This document shows, piece by piece, positions 17,681-26,941 of a DNA stretch of 64,000 nucleotides. The notes beneath the pieces are model-generated. The model did not search any database. It had not been told where the DNA came from and saw nothing but the letters and a program-made list of their open reading frames with translations. Source of the stretch: Spirosoma foliorum. GTDB lineage: Bacteria > Bacteroidota > Bacteroidia > Cytophagales > Spirosomataceae. The stretch covers positions 5,159,001 to 5,223,000 of the forward strand of contig NZ_CP059732.1 in assembly GCF_014117325.1 (NCBI RefSeq), read 5' to 3'. Position 1 is the stretch's first letter. The number at the start of each line of letters is the position of its first letter. The position numbers and the translations under genes are program-made.

Positions 17681-18021
17681 AAAACGTAAACAATTAAACT
17701 AATTAAACATTTAAGGGGTCAGTCATTAACAAAGATTCCGAAAACAGAAAACTAAATATCCGGTTCATTAGGATATGAGGTTGAAGATCAACGAACTTTG
17801 TTAAATGTAATGGCGAAAACGGCACGTAAAAGCCCTTAGCCCCGTTACAACACAAAGAAAACGAAAATGTTCTGACTTCAATGAGTTTACGCGCATTTTT
17901 TAGCTAATTTCATTAAGTTTATATTGGCTTTCTTCGTAAACGGCAAACATTCTATCAAATACAGCCGTTAGTTTTGTGTAGGATTGATGACAGAGTATAA
18001 TCCACTTCAGGGACAATCAAA
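17681..18021. other. Divergent intergenic region, cold-shock gene / pspC
   Basis: This 341-base AT-rich stretch would hold the leader of the cold-shock gene on the minus strand. It also carries TAGTTTTG at 17969-17976, a possible -7 element for pspC. No reading frame was found. Confidence 0.5.
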
Positions 18022-18243
18022 ATGAATAAGATTCGCTATTTTGTTGAAAGTCAGGCGTTCGGTGTCTGCTCTCGTTTGGGGGAGAAGATGAATATTTCGG
18101 CCAGTAGCATTCGTTTATATTTTATTTATACCTCGTTTCTGACACTCGGCTCTCCCGTTGTTCTCTATCTGATACTCGCTTTCTGGATGGAGATGAATAA
18201 ACACCTGCGCCGACATGCTCACCCCACTATTTGGGAACTGTAA
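18022..18243 (+). CDS. PspC-domain small membrane protein
   Basis: The 73-residue protein matches the PspC domain: a short N-terminal segment (FGVCSRLGEKMNISASSIRLYFIYTSF) and one hydrophobic helix (LTLGSPVVLYLILAFWM). PspC proteins belong to phage-shock-type envelope stress responses. No PspA or PspB gene is near. The ATG follows a short AT-rich leader. It is convergent with the glycosyltransferase gene and separated from it only by a palindromic repeat. Confidence 0.8.
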   Translation: MNKIRYFVESQAFGVCSRLGEKMNISASSIRLYFIYTSFLTLGSPVVLYLILAFWMEMNKHLRRHAHPTIWEL

Positions 18244-18245
18244 CA

Positions 18246-18302
18246 AAATGATGAATGATGAATGATTGTACAAAACAATTCATCATTCATCATTCATCAT
18301 TT
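18246..18302. repeat. Palindrome of the TGAATGATGAA family
   Basis: Arms 18246-18269 and 18275-18302 are made of ATGATGAATGATGAATG words with a five-base loop. It lies between convergent genes and supplies the last codons (MMNDE) and the stop of the glycosyltransferase. The same family occurs at 6735-6815. Confidence 0.9.
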
Positions 18303-19317
18303 CCCCATACGTCTTCTTTCCTTCGGCAAAGTACTGCCAGACAACGCTTTTGGGATACAGTTTAACTTCGGTGGTTTGCTGATTTTTTAGTTCACGCCGT
18401 TGGCGCTGGAGCCTGGGCAGTGCTCCATAAAAGGCAAAGTGGGCTCGTACAATTGCCCACACATCTGGCCACTGGCCTTCGCGCATAAAGAGCAACGACG
18501 ATAAACCATCCATCACTAACCTAAACAGAATTTTGGGCCACAACCAGCCATCAGCGGGCCAGTTTTTATAGAGCATAAAGAGGCTATTGCGGTAATTAAG
18601 GAAGGTTTTATGGGGATTGGATTTATGAAGTGTGCCCCCGCCTACGTGATAAACCGTCGATTGCCCGCACGCCCATACTTCATAGCCTAATCGCTGCACA
18701 CGCCAGCACCAGTCAATTTCTTCCATATGGGCAAAAAACGACCCATCGAAACCTCCTATCTGGTGAAATATCTCCGCCTTGACAAATAGACAGGCTCCAG
18801 TTGCCCAGAAGATCTGTCGGTTATCGTCGTATTGGCCATGATCTTTCTCAAAGGTAGCGAATACACGCCCTCGACAAAATACATAACCCAACCAATCAAC
18901 AAAGCCACCGGCAGCCCCTGCATGTTCAAAAAACTCGCGGTCACTGTATGAACGGATTTTAGGCTGGCAGGCGGCAATTTTCGGATTTGCTTCCAATAGA
19001 GCCAGTGCGGGCGACAGCCAGCCGGGGGTTACTTCAATATCGGAGTTTGGCAAGACGTAGTAAGTAGCTCCTCCGTATTGCGTTCGAACCTGTTCTAAAG
19101 CTGCGTTATAACCGCCGGCATAGCCCTCATTACGAGGAAGTTCAATAACACGAACAGTCGGAAATGTAGATCGTAGGAAAGCTACAGAATCATCGGTAGA
19201 AGCACTATCGGCAACATACACTGGGTGCCCATTAGCGGTGGCCAGTACTGCAGGCAGGAATTTGGCTAAAAACGGTTTTCCGTTGTAATTAAGAATAACA
19301 ATGGCAAGGGTATCCAA
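18283..19317 (-). CDS. Family 2 glycosyltransferase
   Basis: The 344-residue protein is a GT-A fold glycosyltransferase: LAIVILNYNGKPFLAKFLPAVL at residues 4-25, the metal-binding PNSDIEV near 93, and HMEEIDWCWRVQRLG near 193-207, as in rhamnosyl/galactofuranosyl-type GT2 enzymes. It would transfer a sugar to a cell-surface glycan or lipid. No other glycan genes are adjacent. The C-terminal MMNDE and stop codon are coded by the palindromic repeat, so the repeat has replaced or extended the original end. Confidence 0.9.
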   Translation of the reverse strand: MDTLAIVILNYNGKPFLAKFLPAVLATANGHPVYVADSASTDDSVAFLRSTFPTVRVIELPRNEGYAGGYNAALEQVRTQYGGATYYVLPNSDIEVTPGWLSPALALLEANPKIAACQPKIRSYSDREFFEHAGAAGGFVDWLGYVFCRGRVFATFEKDHGQYDDNRQIFWATGACLFVKAEIFHQIGGFDGSFFAHMEEIDWCWRVQRLGYEVWACGQSTVYHVGGGTLHKSNPHKTFLNYRNSLFMLYKNWPADGWLWPKILFRLVMDGLSSLLFMREGQWPDVWAIVRAHFAFYGALPRLQRQRRELKNQQTTEVKLYPKSVVWQYFAEGKKTYGEMMNDE

Positions 19318-19322
19318 ATCAA

Positions 19323-19428
19323 TTTGTGCCGAGCCGCCGGAGCGGTTTGACGTCTGTAGTTGGCTATAGTGTATAGATCATGAGCCAGCGTCAAACGTCA
19401 AACCGCCCCGGCGGCCCGGTACAAACTT
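19323..19428. repeat. Inverted repeat with G+C-rich ends in the glycosyltransferase leader
   Basis: Arms 19323-19352 and 19396-19428 share a GCCGCCGGnGCGGTTTGACG core with a few mismatches. Each carries the G+C-rich module also seen at 4504 and 15491. The proximal arm ends five bases before the glycosyltransferase start codon on the minus strand. Confidence 0.8.
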
Positions 19429-19436
19429 ACAAACTA

Positions 19437-19769
19437 TTAAGACATCAATCCATCCAGATTTAGACCAGGAATATTAGGCAGCAGCCCTTCGGTAGCCTGA
19501 CGAAGGTGCTCACGAGATTTTGTTTCAATATTAGCCATCGCTTTATTGGTGGCTGCTACAATAAGATCCTGAAGCATTTCGCGGTCGTCGGGGCGAATCA
19601 GATCGGGGTCAATCTCAATTTTCAGGACGTTTTTCAGGCCATTCACCGTTACTTTCACTAAGCCAGCACCCGATTCACCTGTTTCGGTAATGGTACTAAG
19701 TGTCTCCTGAGCATCTTTCATTCGGGATTGAACTTCTTTCATCTTCCCGAACATATCCATCATATTCAT
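19437..19769 (-). CDS. YbaB/EbfC nucleoid-associated protein
   Basis: The 110-residue protein has the YbaB pattern: an N-terminal helix (MMDMFGKMKEVQSRMKDAQETL), a beta sheet (VKVTVNGLKNVLKIEIDPDLI) and a second long helix (LIVAATNKAMANIETKSREHL). These small dimers bind DNA and coat the nucleoid. No dnaX or recR gene is adjacent, unlike the usual order. It is transcribed after the type IX secreted protein gene, from which an imperfect palindrome separates it. Confidence 0.92.
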   Translation of the reverse strand: MNMMDMFGKMKEVQSRMKDAQETLSTITETGESGAGLVKVTVNGLKNVLKIEIDPDLIRPDDREMLQDLIVAATNKAMANIETKSREHLRQATEGLLPNIPGLNLDGLMS

Positions 19770-19776
19770 AATTTTA

Positions 19777-19855
19777 AGTCGATAGTGAGTTAGTCAATGG
19801 TCAATAGTTACGCAGCAATCTAGTCCTAACGACTATTAGCTGATCACTACTGACT
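19777..19855. repeat. Imperfect leader palindrome before ybaB
   Basis: Arms 19777-19808 and 19828-19855 use AGTnAGTAGTGA/TCAGCTAATAG-type words with several mismatches. The proximal arm ends seven bases before the ybaB start on the minus strand; the distal arm almost touches the stop codon of the secreted protein gene. Confidence 0.65.
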
Positions 19856-19858
19856 CCT

Positions 19859-21862
19859 TTATCGTACCAATAACACCGCACCCGTACGAACAGTTTTCAC
19901 ACCGGTCAGGTCAATGACCTCAATGTGGTACATATATTGGCCAGTTGCAGCATCCTGTCCCTTCACTTTTCCATCCCATCCCTGCGTTTTATCGGTAGTG
20001 CTATAAATTACCTCGCCCCATCGATCGAAAATGCTCATCCTGAACTGATCAAAATAAGTACCTCTTATAACAAAGGTATCATTCTGAGTATCATTGTTAG
20101 GCGTAAAGGCGTCGGGAACCCAGATTTTAGCCTCACGGCGGAATGTATAAAAATTCGAGTAGCTAACGGCTCCATTGTCCGAAACAGCAATGATTCGGTA
20201 CTTCTGCGATTGTATATCCAGGTCAGTAGCACTCAGATCATAATGTGTATTGACCCCAATATTGGTAATTTCTCGTCGGGTATTATTCACCGAGTCGATC
20301 ACTTCAATGATATAATTCCCGATTTTTTCTGGCGTAAAAGGCGATTCGGCCGTCCAGTCGATACCTGTTGGTGACTTGGATGTCAAATACACCGAACAAA
20401 CGGGTGCCGATGGAGCCGATGCAACGCCACAATTCGTGAGGTAAGTTATCTGGTAGCAGTAAGAGCCGGTCGATGCGTCGGCAGTTTCATCTGTGAATGC
20501 ATTTTTATTCGCAATGGTACCTACTGGCGTATACGTATTTGAACCCTCACTAGCTCGACTGACAACCAGCGTATAGCTGGACGAGGCCCCTGTAGTGGGC
20601 AAGGAAACGACTAAATGAGGGTGGTTATTTTCAATGGATACAACTGTACTTCCCAAATCACCGGGCAACTCGCCATTAATACCCAGCACACAAACGGGAG
20701 CCGACGTAACAATAGTCTGAGCCGTTCCGGCAATAGTCGCTTCGATACTATAACAGTATTGCACGCCACAGGCAATGTTCGAATTATCGCTATAACTACT
20801 AGTAGCCTGGTTCGTTACGACACCAGCAGGAAGGCTGCCTTTATAGATTCTATATGACCGAAATTGTGTTGCTCCAGAAATCGTTCCGGCATAGGGTTGC
20901 CAGCTTAGGTTATTCTGTTTGTTCGCAGCTTTTACATCTATAACCAGGCTGCACACCTCATCCGATTTCAGTGGGGTACTATTGCAGGCATCCTGCGTTT
21001 GTACCTGAAAACACTGTACTTGTTTGGCATCCGTTTGAACAGTAAATGACCCACCTCCCGTACCAGTCTGTCCTGTTGCCGCATAGGTTCCATTTATTTT
21101 CTGAAACAACTGTACGGAAGAACCTGCACCGGCCATATAGGTAATATCAATCGAATTGTCGCTGGTTGTTTTTAAGGCCGTGATGGTTGGTTGAGCTGCA
21201 TTAGCCGCAACTGTAATAGGAGGTGCCGTCGTTAGCGTTGATCGGCAACTGGCTGGAGCATTGTAGATGCCCTGAACCGTCAATGTATAGGTACCCGCGT
21301 TCGTGTAGGTATGCGACAGTTCAAGAGCCATTTGAGCACGCGTTTTTAGTTCGCGCACTCCATCTCCCCAATACACTTCATACTGATCATATTGGCCTAA
21401 TGTTGAGGCATCTGGAACAATCATTGCCCTCCGGCCCGAACACGACTTTGCAGCAAATTTCACTTGATCAACAGGAAGTACGGTAACTTCTTTACACAAG
21501 ACAGTGCCCCCACCCCCAGAACCATACTGGATAATTGTATAAGATCCGGGTTGTGCATATGTAGCAGTCGTACTTGACGCAAAAGTTACCTGACCGAGTG
21601 GACTCTTACCATCATATTGGAAGTTATAGCCAACATTAATGATATTGGGACCTGTCTTAACCTCAACCGGTGTTCCCACACAAACCTTGTCTTTAGTAAG
21701 CGAAAAATTACCAGGGAACAGTGGGTTTATGCAGGCATTCTGGGCCTGTGTACTAGGCGATTTACAGAGAAGTAGTAGCCCCAACAGAGCCATTACCTTC
21801 CAATAAGCCAACACATTAGCTTTCGCCCCAACATCAATCAGCCACAATCGTAAAATTCGCAC
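19859..21862 (-). CDS. Type IX secreted PKD-repeat protein with gliding-motility C-terminal domain
   Basis: The 667-residue protein has an N-terminal signal (hydrophobic MALLGLLLLCKSPSTQAQ, residues 24-41) and beta-sandwich repeats of the PKD/fibronectin type (for example YEVYWGDGVRELKTRAQMAL and LSHTYTNAGTYTLTV). The C-terminal 90 residues start WVPDAFTPNNDTQNDTFVI and contain FDRWGEVIYST and GWDGKVKGQDAATGQYMYHIEV. That is the CHU_C/type B sorting domain that directs proteins through the type IX secretion system. It is probably an adhesin or surface-matrix protein. The exact start is uncertain; residue 24 is an alternative. Confidence 0.9.
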   Translation of the reverse strand: MRILRLWLIDVGAKANVLAYWKVMALLGLLLLCKSPSTQAQNACINPLFPGNFSLTKDKVCVGTPVEVKTGPNIINVGYNFQYDGKSPLGQVTFASSTTATYAQPGSYTIIQYGSGGGGTVLCKEVTVLPVDQVKFAAKSCSGRRAMIVPDASTLGQYDQYEVYWGDGVRELKTRAQMALELSHTYTNAGTYTLTVQGIYNAPASCRSTLTTAPPITVAANAAQPTITALKTTSDNSIDITYMAGAGSSVQLFQKINGTYAATGQTGTGGGSFTVQTDAKQVQCFQVQTQDACNSTPLKSDEVCSLVIDVKAANKQNNLSWQPYAGTISGATQFRSYRIYKGSLPAGVVTNQATSSYSDNSNIACGVQYCYSIEATIAGTAQTIVTSAPVCVLGINGELPGDLGSTVVSIENNHPHLVVSLPTTGASSSYTLVVSRASEGSNTYTPVGTIANKNAFTDETADASTGSYCYQITYLTNCGVASAPSAPVCSVYLTSKSPTGIDWTAESPFTPEKIGNYIIEVIDSVNNTRREITNIGVNTHYDLSATDLDIQSQKYRIIAVSDNGAVSYSNFYTFRREAKIWVPDAFTPNNDTQNDTFVIRGTYFDQFRMSIFDRWGEVIYSTTDKTQGWDGKVKGQDAATGQYMYHIEVIDLTGVKTVRTGAVLLVR

Positions 21863-22070
21863 AGAGGGTCTTTTTTTATTGTTCTTTAATCTATCGTTCC
21901 TATGCTTGAAAACGGCCCAACGGACATTTTCGCGTCCAGCGAAACGTATCTTTCTTAAAATCAGTTTTCAGGTCAAACTGAGTGTAGGTAAAACGTATTG
22001 ACTGGCCATCTGGACAGCCAATGAATCAACTACCAAATATACTTTCACCGACACGCATAGACCAAAAAAG

Positions 22071-23378
22071 ATGAGCAATAATAGTACCAACTCTGAAACC
22101 ACTGGACCTCAAGCTACTGCTGGCGATGAGTTAACCCAAGCTGATATAGCCCCTATTCGACTCGACCGTATTGAAGAGGCTGTTGCCGATATAAAAGCGG
22201 GGAAAATTGTGATTGTAGTTGACGACGAAGACCGCGAAAATGAGGGCGACATGATCTGCGCAGCCGAAATGGTAACGCCCGAAATGGTCAATTTCATGGT
22301 TCGTGAAGCCCGTGGTCTTATGTGTGTGCCCCTCACCCAAGAGCGTTGCGATGAGTTAGGGCTTGAGATGATGGTTACGAGTAATACGTCTGTACACACA
22401 ACGCCCTTTACGGTTTCGGTCGATTTACTGGGCCGCGGCTGTACAACAGGCATCTCGGCTTCTGACCGGGCGAAAACGATTCAGGCGCTGGTTGATCCAA
22501 CAACGGTTCCCGATGATCTCGGTCGTCCTGGTCACATTTTCCCATTACGCGCTTCCGAAGGTGGCGTTATCCGTCGGGCCGGACACACCGAAGCGGCTAT
22601 TGATCTGGCGCGGATGGCAGGGTTATCCCCTGCTGGTGTACTCATCGAAGTATTAAACGAAGATGGTACCATGGCCCGGCTCCCCCAATTGCGGGTAATG
22701 GCCGACCGCTTCGGTATGAAACTCGTTAGTATTCAGGATTTGATCGAATACCGGCTCCGTACCGAAACGCTGATTCATCGGGAAATTGGCGTCGATATGC
22801 CCACTCAATGGGGTCATTTCGACCTGATTGCCTATAAGCAAAGCAACACAGGCGATACGCATCTGGCGCTCATCAAAGGCAGTTGGGAACCTAACGAACC
22901 CGTTCTGGTACGCGTTCACTCGTCCTGCGTTACGGGCGACATTTTTGGTTCCTGCCGTTGCGATTGTGGCCCCCAACTTCACGCATCCATGAAAATGGTT
23001 GAAGAAGAAGGTAAGGGAGTAATTGTGTATATGTTTCAGGAAGGGCGTGGCATTGGTTTGATGAACAAACTGAAAGCCTACAAACTTCAGGAGATGGGTC
23101 GGGATACGGTTGAAGCAAACCTCGAACTTGGTTTACCGATGGACGCTCGTGATTATGGTGTTGGTGCCCAGATTCTGCGGGATCTGGGTATTCGCAAACT
23201 GCGGCTCATTTCGAACAATCCTAAAAAGCGGGCTGGTTTGATGGGCTACGGACTGGAAATCATCGACACAATACCCATTGAGATTCCATCCAATCCGCAC
23301 AACATCCGCTATTTACAAACCAAGCGCGATAAAATGGGCCATACAATTCTGAATGAGCCTGTTAACGAAGAACAATAG
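22071..23378 (+). CDS. ribBA: Bifunctional DHBP synthase / GTP cyclohydrolase II
   Basis: The 435-residue fusion has a RibB half (about 30-230, with [10 protein letters not shown] at 51-60, the metal-binding site) and a RibA half (about 235-430, with zinc cysteines in [17 protein letters not shown] and [16 protein letters not shown]). It makes 3,4-dihydroxy-2-butanone 4-phosphate from ribulose 5-phosphate and opens the GTP ring, the two entry points of riboflavin synthesis. No FMN riboswitch was recognised in the 208 bases upstream. A thioredoxin gene follows on the same strand. Confidence 0.96.
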   Translation: MSNNSTNSETTGPQATAGDELTQADIAPIRLDRIEEAVADIKAGKIVIVVDDEDRENEGDMICAAEMVTPEMVNFMVREARGLMCVPLTQERCDELGLEMMVTSNTSVHTTPFTVSVDLLGRGCTTGISASDRAKTIQALVDPTTVPDDLGRPGHIFPLRASEGGVIRRAGHTEAAIDLARMAGLSPAGVLIEVLNEDGTMARLPQLRVMADRFGMKLVSIQDLIEYRLRTETLIHREIGVDMPTQWGHFDLIAYKQSNTGDTHLALIKGSWEPNEPVLVRVHSSCVTGDIFGSCRCDCGPQLHASMKMVEEEGKGVIVYMFQEGRGIGLMNKLKAYKLQEMGRDTVEANLELGLPMDARDYGVGAQILRDLGIRKLRLISNNPKKRAGLMGYGLEIIDTIPIEIPSNPHNIRYLQTKRDKMGHTILNEPVNEEQ

Positions 23379-23390
23379 GTACGGTTTATG

Positions 23391-23469
23391 GTTTACAGTA
23401 TTTGGTTTACGGTTGGCTAACCGCACCGGTGAACTGGCTTCAGCTAACCGTAAACCGAGTACTGTAAAC
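23391..23469. repeat. Leader palindrome of GTTTAC/GGTTTACGG words
   Basis: Arms 23391-23418 and 23442-23469 pair with three or four mismatches. It fills the ribBA-thioredoxin gap and ends 15 bases before the thioredoxin ATG. The loop holds CACCGGTGAACTGG. Confidence 0.85.
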
Positions 23470-23484
23470 AGAAAATTACATACG

Positions 23485-23790
23485 ATGAGCAAGCAATCAT
23501 TCAAAGACCTTATTCAGGGCGATAAGCCTGTATTGGTCGATTTCTACGCAGACTGGTGTGGTCCCTGTAAGCAACAGGCGCCCATTCTGAAACAACTTAC
23601 CGAGCGTGCTGGCGACAAGGTTCGGGTCATTAAAATTGATGTGGATAGGGCACAGGAAGCCGCTCAGCAATATCAGATTCGGAGCATTCCGACCATGATT
23701 ATGTTCAAGGACGGTAAGATTGTCTGGCGTCAGTCGGGCGTTCAGCCGCTACACACGCTGGAAGGATTAGTAAAGCAGTTTGGCGCTTAA
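23485..23790 (+). CDS. Thioredoxin
   Basis: The 101-residue protein has the WCGPC active site (Trp24, Cys25, Cys28), the cis-proline segment RSIPTMIMFKDGK near 69-81 and no signal peptide. It is therefore a cytoplasmic thioredoxin that reduces disulfides. The ATG at 23485 is chosen because the longer frame from 23353 runs back through the repeat into ribBA. It is probably co-transcribed with ribBA. Confidence 0.93.
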   Translation: MSKQSFKDLIQGDKPVLVDFYADWCGPCKQQAPILKQLTERAGDKVRVIKIDVDRAQEAAQQYQIRSIPTMIMFKDGKIVWRQSGVQPLHTLEGLVKQFGA

Positions 23791-23865
23791 ACTTAGAATT
23801 TATAGGGTTTGTATTAGCCCTGCAAGGGCGGCTTGTCAATAGCGTATTTTATGGTTGATTCAACT

Positions 23866-23917
23866 AAAGCGCCGTAGGTGCGACCTCATCTAAACAGGTC
23901 GCACCTACGGCGCTTTT
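23866..23917. terminator. Perfect hairpin between convergent genes (bidirectional terminator/REP)
   Basis: AAAGCGCCGTAGGTGCGACC (23866-23885) pairs with 23896-23917 over about 21 bases, with T runs outside the stem. It is flanked by smaller palindromes (GCCCTGCAAGGGC near 23817 and ACCCCTATCGGGGT near 23949). The 190-base gap between thioredoxin and the next convergent gene is thus a cluster of hairpins. Confidence 0.8.
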
Positions 23918-23979
23918 GATTAAACACTATCCCAATTATTAACAGGACACCCCTATCGGGGTTTGTCAGTGCACCGTTC

Positions 23980-24450
23980 TTACTTCTTCGCGAAGTTCTG
24001 CAGATTCGTCAGCGCGATCACATTAATTATTTTCCACTCTCCGCTTAACTTTTCCACCACACGCGTTTCCTTCGACGTTGTTTTCCCGTGGCTATCTACG
24101 AGTGTTTGATCGTAGCTGACAAACGCCATATTTCCATTCTGATGGATGGTATAATTAGTGTTTTGCACCATTACCTTATCCAACACTTTCGAGCTTTTGA
24201 ACTGACTGGCAAATTGTTTTTCCAGATCATTCCAGCCTTTTATGAGCCTGAAATCTCCGCCATACAGATTAGCGGCAAAGTTGACATAGGGGGTATGCGC
24301 CCAGGCATTTGCCCACCTCGCTTTATCACGCGTAAAAAAACCTTCGGTCTCATTAAACAGCACGCGTTTAATGGCATCGTTGTCGGCCTGAGCCAGACCA
24401 CGCAGAACGGTACTCAGCAAAAGGGTAACTACCAAAAGTGAGGTTTTCAT
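23980..24450 (-). CDS. Secreted NTF2-like (SnoaL/DUF4440-type) protein
   Basis: The 156-residue protein has a signal peptide (MKTSLLVVTLLLSTVLRGLAQA). An NTF2-like cone fold follows: an N-terminal helical part with WANAWAHTPYVNF, then beta strands NMAFVSYDQTLVD, TRVVEKLSGEWKIINVIAL. Members of this fold bind small molecules or act as simple enzymes; the ligand here is unknown. It is a single gene, convergent with thioredoxin and separated from the AGE epimerase end by 70 bases. Confidence 0.82.
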   Translation of the reverse strand: MKTSLLVVTLLLSTVLRGLAQADNDAIKRVLFNETEGFFTRDKARWANAWAHTPYVNFAANLYGGDFRLIKGWNDLEKQFASQFKSSKVLDKVMVQNTNYTIHQNGNMAFVSYDQTLVDSHGKTTSKETRVVEKLSGEWKIINVIALTNLQNFAKK

Positions 24451-24520
24451 GACCGTAAGAGGGTTGATTTACCGGTCAAGCTATAGAATAAAATTAAAAT
24501 ATACAAATATTATTTTGTAC

Positions 24521-25792
24521 TTATTCCTTATCAATTAGCTTATCTAATCGTCGAATAGACTGAACTACCGCCCGAACGGTGTGGTAGTTAATTTTCCAGG
24601 AATGGCTCATGTGCGTCCAGATAGGAACACCCTGCCGGGTCATCAATGGCCACCACTCCCCTATCGGATGATTGACCATTTTGTCCAGCACAAATCGGTG
24701 GACGTTTGCGTAGGCATTCCAATATTTTTCATCGCCCAAAATTCGGTAGGCGTCCAGAAAGCCGATCAATACCTCAGCCTGTTGCCAGAATTCCTTCTCC
24801 CGATCGTATACGGCACCACTATGCGAGCCTTCTACAAAAACGCCCCCCTGTTCCCAATCAACCCCGTAGTCAACAGCATGAGAAAATGATTTTTGTAGCT
24901 GATCGCGGTACGTATCATACGGAATTTGCAATACATCCAACGCATGAATCAATAGCCACGCAAACTCGGCATTATGGCCATAACTCGTGTTGTCTTCCGC
25001 TTCCCGCTTTACACCATCTTCGGTAAAGCGATCCCAGCCCCAAATCACATCAAACTTGATTTGCGGAGCTACCTGCCAATTGGCCCAAAATTGGGGCACG
25101 CCCGTTCCATAGGCTGGGTGCATGATTTTCGTAACCAGCAACTCTATAACCTCCAGCAGTTTACGACGATGAATCGGCTCCTGCGTGCATTCATACAAGG
25201 TGGTGAAAGCTTCCATCAAGTGCATGTGCGCATCGAGCGTTTTACGATCTCCACCAGCAGCACCCGGACCTTTCAGCGTCCAGTCGCGGTGGAACATCTC
25301 GAAATAGCCACCGTAACAGGTATCTACGACGTATTTCTGTAACAGATCAAATACCTTTCGGGCATACTCAACCCCGCGTGTATCGCCTGTGGCCAGCGTG
25401 TACTCACTCAGGCAATAGATGGCAAAGCTCTGCCCGTACACGATTTTCTGATCGATCAGTACCTCTCCTTTTCGATTGGTCATCCAGTAAAAACCGCCGT
25501 ACTCCTGATCCCACATGTTGGTTATCAGGTAATCGACGCCGTGACGAGCCATATCGGCCAGTTCGCCATTGCCGTAGCCAGCCCGGTGGGCCGACGCATA
25601 GGTGTAAATGGAGCGGGTCTGGGCAATGAGCGATTTCTCGTCTTCGCCCGAATCATTGCCGTGTTGATCGAAATGAGTGATAAAGCCCCCGTTTCCGCGA
25701 TCGACGGCCCGTTGCATCCAGAAAGGCAATAACTCATTCGTCAGGTGATCATGCATTTCCTGACGATACTGTTGTAAGGTTTCGTTAGTCAT
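24521..25792 (-). CDS. AGE-family epimerase (cellobiose/N-acylglucosamine 2-epimerase-like)
   Basis: The protein has 423 residues from ATG 25792. The alpha/alpha-barrel pattern of the family is clear: LIAQTRSIYTYASAHRAGYG near 65-84, GGFYWMTNRKG near 114, DAHMHLMEAFTTLYE near 200, EDNTSYGHNAEFAWLL near 265, ending with GEWWPLMTRQG and HSWKINYHTVRA. Its length fits cellobiose 2-epimerases. Its start codon overlaps the end of the PfkB gene (ATGACTAA), so translation is probably coupled. The two would epimerise and phosphorylate a sugar, though no transporter is adjacent. The true substrate is not clear. Confidence 0.86.
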   Translation of the reverse strand: MTNETLQQYRQEMHDHLTNELLPFWMQRAVDRGNGGFITHFDQHGNDSGEDEKSLIAQTRSIYTYASAHRAGYGNGELADMARHGVDYLITNMWDQEYGGFYWMTNRKGEVLIDQKIVYGQSFAIYCLSEYTLATGDTRGVEYARKVFDLLQKYVVDTCYGGYFEMFHRDWTLKGPGAAGGDRKTLDAHMHLMEAFTTLYECTQEPIHRRKLLEVIELLVTKIMHPAYGTGVPQFWANWQVAPQIKFDVIWGWDRFTEDGVKREAEDNTSYGHNAEFAWLLIHALDVLQIPYDTYRDQLQKSFSHAVDYGVDWEQGGVFVEGSHSGAVYDREKEFWQQAEVLIGFLDAYRILGDEKYWNAYANVHRFVLDKMVNHPIGEWWPLMTRQGVPIWTHMSHSWKINYHTVRAVVQSIRRLDKLIDKE

Positions 25793-26801
25793 TAGAATGG
25801 TAGGTAGTATGCAAGGCAAGGATTTCGGCCAGGTTGGCTGTGCCGGTTTGATTTAATTTTTGGACGGTAACACCAGCCGCCAGATTAGCCACTGTCAGGG
25901 CTTCCTGGGGCGAAGCACCGGCGCCTATACAAGCCGCCCAGGTAGCCACAACCGTATCACCGGCCCCAACCGTGTCGAGTTCGCCCTGTAGGGAAAGACC
26001 TTCTACGAGCTTTGTTTCCTGATCATCCAGATACAGAATGCCAGCCTGACCACGCGTAATCAGCAAGGGGCCTTGACTTCGTTCCCGGAATAAATTTCCC
26101 TGTTGAACGCACCAATCCAGCTCAGGATGTTCGGGGGCTTCTTCGATACCCAGAAATTTAGCCAGCTCGGCCGTATTTACTTTCAGTGTGGCCCGTTGAG
26201 TCAGCTTCCCCACATCACGCATATCGACCAGGAATCTCACGTTCGGAAACCGGGGCATTAACTCATTGAGCAACTTCACTCGCGCTTCGGTGAGTAACGG
26301 ATTGGCAAACTGCTGATTGATGATCAGCACATCCAGATTCTTCAGTGCCTGCTCCAGACCGTTGATCACACTGGCGAAAACAGCCTCATCCAGTTTATTG
26401 GCAATGCCGAAATCAATTCGATTAGCTTCTTTGCCATCCTGATTTGGCTTGGTGTATACGCATGTATCCCAGCCGTTGTCGAGCACTTGCAGATACTGAG
26501 TTTTTACACCCAGCGATTGAAACAAATGCTGCATTTCTCGCCCATACAGGTCGTTGCCCACGCAGCCAATAGCCTGAATGTCTGAAACACCCAGCGCAAC
26601 CAGATTCTGAACAACATTTCCGGCGGCTCCAAGAAAGGCACGGGGTTTACTTCCCCAAAATACATTTAGCCCCGTTTCGAGCGACGTCTCACCGGTTTGG
26701 GTTTGCAGTGTGAAATAAAGATCAATGGCAAAATCGCCGATAACGCCCACTTTCAGGCCGGCAAATCGTTGAAAAAGGGTTCGAATGGCTGTGCTTGTCA
26801 T
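25785..26801 (-). CDS. PfkB-family carbohydrate kinase (HldE/RfaE N-domain-like)
   Basis: The 338-residue kinase has the ribokinase-type opening KVGVIGDFAIDLYFTLQ (residues 17-33), GAAGNVVQNLVALG near 58-71, and the anion-hole/catalytic motif DTVGAGDTVVATW near 281-293, where the second Asp is the base. It resembles the kinase half of heptose bifunctional enzymes, with no nucleotidyltransferase domain. It overlaps the AGE epimerase gene by eight bases, so they form an operon. The sugar is unknown. Confidence 0.87.
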   Translation of the reverse strand: MTSTAIRTLFQRFAGLKVGVIGDFAIDLYFTLQTQTGETSLETGLNVFWGSKPRAFLGAAGNVVQNLVALGVSDIQAIGCVGNDLYGREMQHLFQSLGVKTQYLQVLDNGWDTCVYTKPNQDGKEANRIDFGIANKLDEAVFASVINGLEQALKNLDVLIINQQFANPLLTEARVKLLNELMPRFPNVRFLVDMRDVGKLTQRATLKVNTAELAKFLGIEEAPEHPELDWCVQQGNLFRERSQGPLLITRGQAGILYLDDQETKLVEGLSLQGELDTVGAGDTVVATWAACIGAGASPQEALTVANLAAGVTVQKLNQTGTANLAEILALHTTYHSND

Positions 26802-26877
26802 TAACTCGTTAGTGGATTCATCTCTATATGACCTAAAACCCGTTATTATGGGCTAGCTACTCACTGATTTATTTTAC

Positions 26878-26922
26878 TAGATACGCCATTTCTCAAAGAA
26901 ATGGCATATCTAAGGACTCGGA
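26878..26922. repeat. Short inverted repeat in the divergent PfkB/methyltransferase gap
   Basis: TAGATACGCCATTTCT pairs with AGAAATGGCATATCTA across a three-base loop with one mismatch. It lies just upstream of the methyltransferase promoter and could be an operator. Confidence 0.6.
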
Positions 26923-26941
26923 TAGTTCCAAGGCTTGTCTT

